DNA from: Tubiluchus corallicola
Taxonomy: Eukaryota > Priapulida > Priapulimorpha > Priapulimorphida > Tubiluchidae
Assembly (NCBI GenBank): GCA_030141605.1
Contig: JAQGDQ010002367.1
Coordinates: forward strand, 994,501 to 1,053,064
DNA: 58,564 nt
Direction: 5' to 3'
A program made the translations under genes and the position numbers. Positions 58,501-58,564 of this stretch are shown piece after piece. Below the pieces are notes generated by a model. The model was not told the DNA's origin, did not search any database, and saw only the letters and a list, made by a program, of their open reading frames with translations. How positions within the stretch are numbered: the stretch's first letter is position 1; every line of letters begins with the position of its first letter.

Positions 58501-58564
58501 TGTGCCTCAAGTCCATGCTTAAATGGTGCAACATGCTTAGATGATGTAAACTCATATAACTGCA
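49537..58564 (+). CDS. Secreted CUB/EGF-repeat protein (fibropellin-like), 3' incomplete
   Basis: Starts with a signal peptide (hydrophobic [19 protein letters not shown]). A divergent CUB domain follows (residues about 38-170; [42 protein letters not shown]), then three ordinary EGF modules (from residue 174: [34 protein letters not shown]). From 50407 come 72 tandem 38-residue calcium-binding EGF units, the last cut by the window end. There is no intron in 9 kb. The layout resembles sea-urchin fibropellins and other extracellular-matrix or cell-surface EGF proteins; whether a transmembrane anchor or other C-terminal domain follows is unknown. The frame is open from 49537 to a stop at 51652-51654 and again from about 51,780 to the end. 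The interruption may be an assembly fault. The start was chosen for its signal peptide. Confidence 0.88.
51647..51785 (+). other. Cluster of indels breaking the EGF frame
   Basis: Against the array consensus: one A lost at about 51648 (GAAATA to GAATA), three bases lost at about 51669 (GTGCCTCAAG to GTGTAAG), two bases lost at about 51731 (TGTGTGGCAG to TGTGGCAG), one G gained at about 51772 (GACGAA to GACGGAA) and one C lost at about 51782 (CCTCAAG to CCTAAG). The first loss creates an immediate stop. The net change of -6 restores the frame. No other unit in the array differs in length. Confidence 0.9.
57563..58246 (+). repeat. Higher-order duplication of three EGF units (342 bp x 2)
   Basis: 57563-57904 and 57905-58246 are close copies offset by exactly 342 bp. 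Both carry otherwise rare variants: TTTGAACTGC, AACGTTGATG, ATGTTTAGATGATGTAGAC and GTGAATTAAATG. This marks a recent three-unit duplication. Confidence 0.85.

Larger units (their letters stand above)
50407..58564 (+). repeat. Tandem array of 72 EGF units, 114 bp each
   Basis: Unit starts (the GAT/GAC of the DEC motif) fall at 50407 + 114n for 11 units, then 51660 and 51769, then at 51883 + 114m for 59 units (51883 to 58495). Positions 51883 and 58381 differ by exactly 57 x 114. Consensus: [16 protein letters not shown] followed by [20 protein letters not shown]. Variation is limited to a few sites: V/L/M/T after the fifth cysteine, YTGI/YSGV/YTGF/YTSI/YTGN, N-G/N-D/N-S before ATC, and INI/INV/TNI/LNV linkers. 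Near identity at silent sites implies recent unequal crossing-over or gene conversion. Confidence 0.97.

Noticed and set aside
50407-58564. CRISPR or satellite interpretation of the 114-bp array
   Set aside because: The units encode complete six-cysteine EGF domains in an open frame continuous with a signal peptide and CUB domain.

Overview
The window is nuclear DNA of an animal: AT-rich, with spliceosomal introns, dispersed DNA transposons and non-LTR retrotransposons, and four recognisable protein genes. The gene content (an XBP1-type bZIP factor, the mitochondrial release factor MTRFR, a full polycystin-1, and a secreted CUB/EGF-repeat protein) points to a non-vertebrate metazoan. I cannot name the phylum from sequence alone.

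Layout, left to right. 1-2077 (minus): first coding exon of XBP1 at 1860-2077; the rest of the gene runs off the left edge, and its intron holds a decayed retrotransposon. 2260-2345: CCAAT and ACGT elements upstream of XBP1. 2688-3092: a second retrotransposon relic next to a textbook heat-shock promoter on the plus strand with no recognisable heat-shock gene behind it. 4500-8310: repeats, made of a degenerate minisatellite, a decayed APE-type LINE and a miniature DNA transposon. 8547-9158 (plus): intact single-exon MTRFR. 9159-12740: convergent gap holding 3' UTRs.

12741-44101 (minus): polycystin-1. I rebuilt 21 coding exons whose splice sites and phases all agree (12,630 nt, 4,209 residues). 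The order is signal peptide, WSC, about 15 PKD repeats, REJ, GAIN/GPS, TM1, PLAT, ten further TMs, and a long cytoplasmic tail. No leucine-rich repeats and no C-type lectin domain were seen. Unusual points are a 29-nt microexon, one GC-AG intron, a Ser/Thr/Pro-rich insert of about 350 residues in the REJ module that carries a furin-like site, and a LINE whose tail stops about 20 bp from a splice donor. Introns carry several miniature transposons and a foldback repeat.

44102-49536: the gap between the divergent polycystin and EGF genes, with a decayed EGF module at about 48,905-49,065. 49537-58564 (plus, runs off the right edge): a secreted protein in one continuous exon, with signal peptide, CUB domain, three ordinary EGF modules, then 72 nearly identical 114-bp (38-residue) calcium-binding EGF units. 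Most units carry the consensus sites for O-glucose, O-fucose, O-GlcNAc and Asp/Asn hydroxylation. The frame is broken only at about 51,647-51,780, where indels cluster in two adjacent units; this looks more like an assembly fault than gene decay.

The four genes have no evident shared pathway. The two strongest leads are the giant homogenised EGF array and the orphan heat-shock promoter; the polycystin REJ insert comes next.
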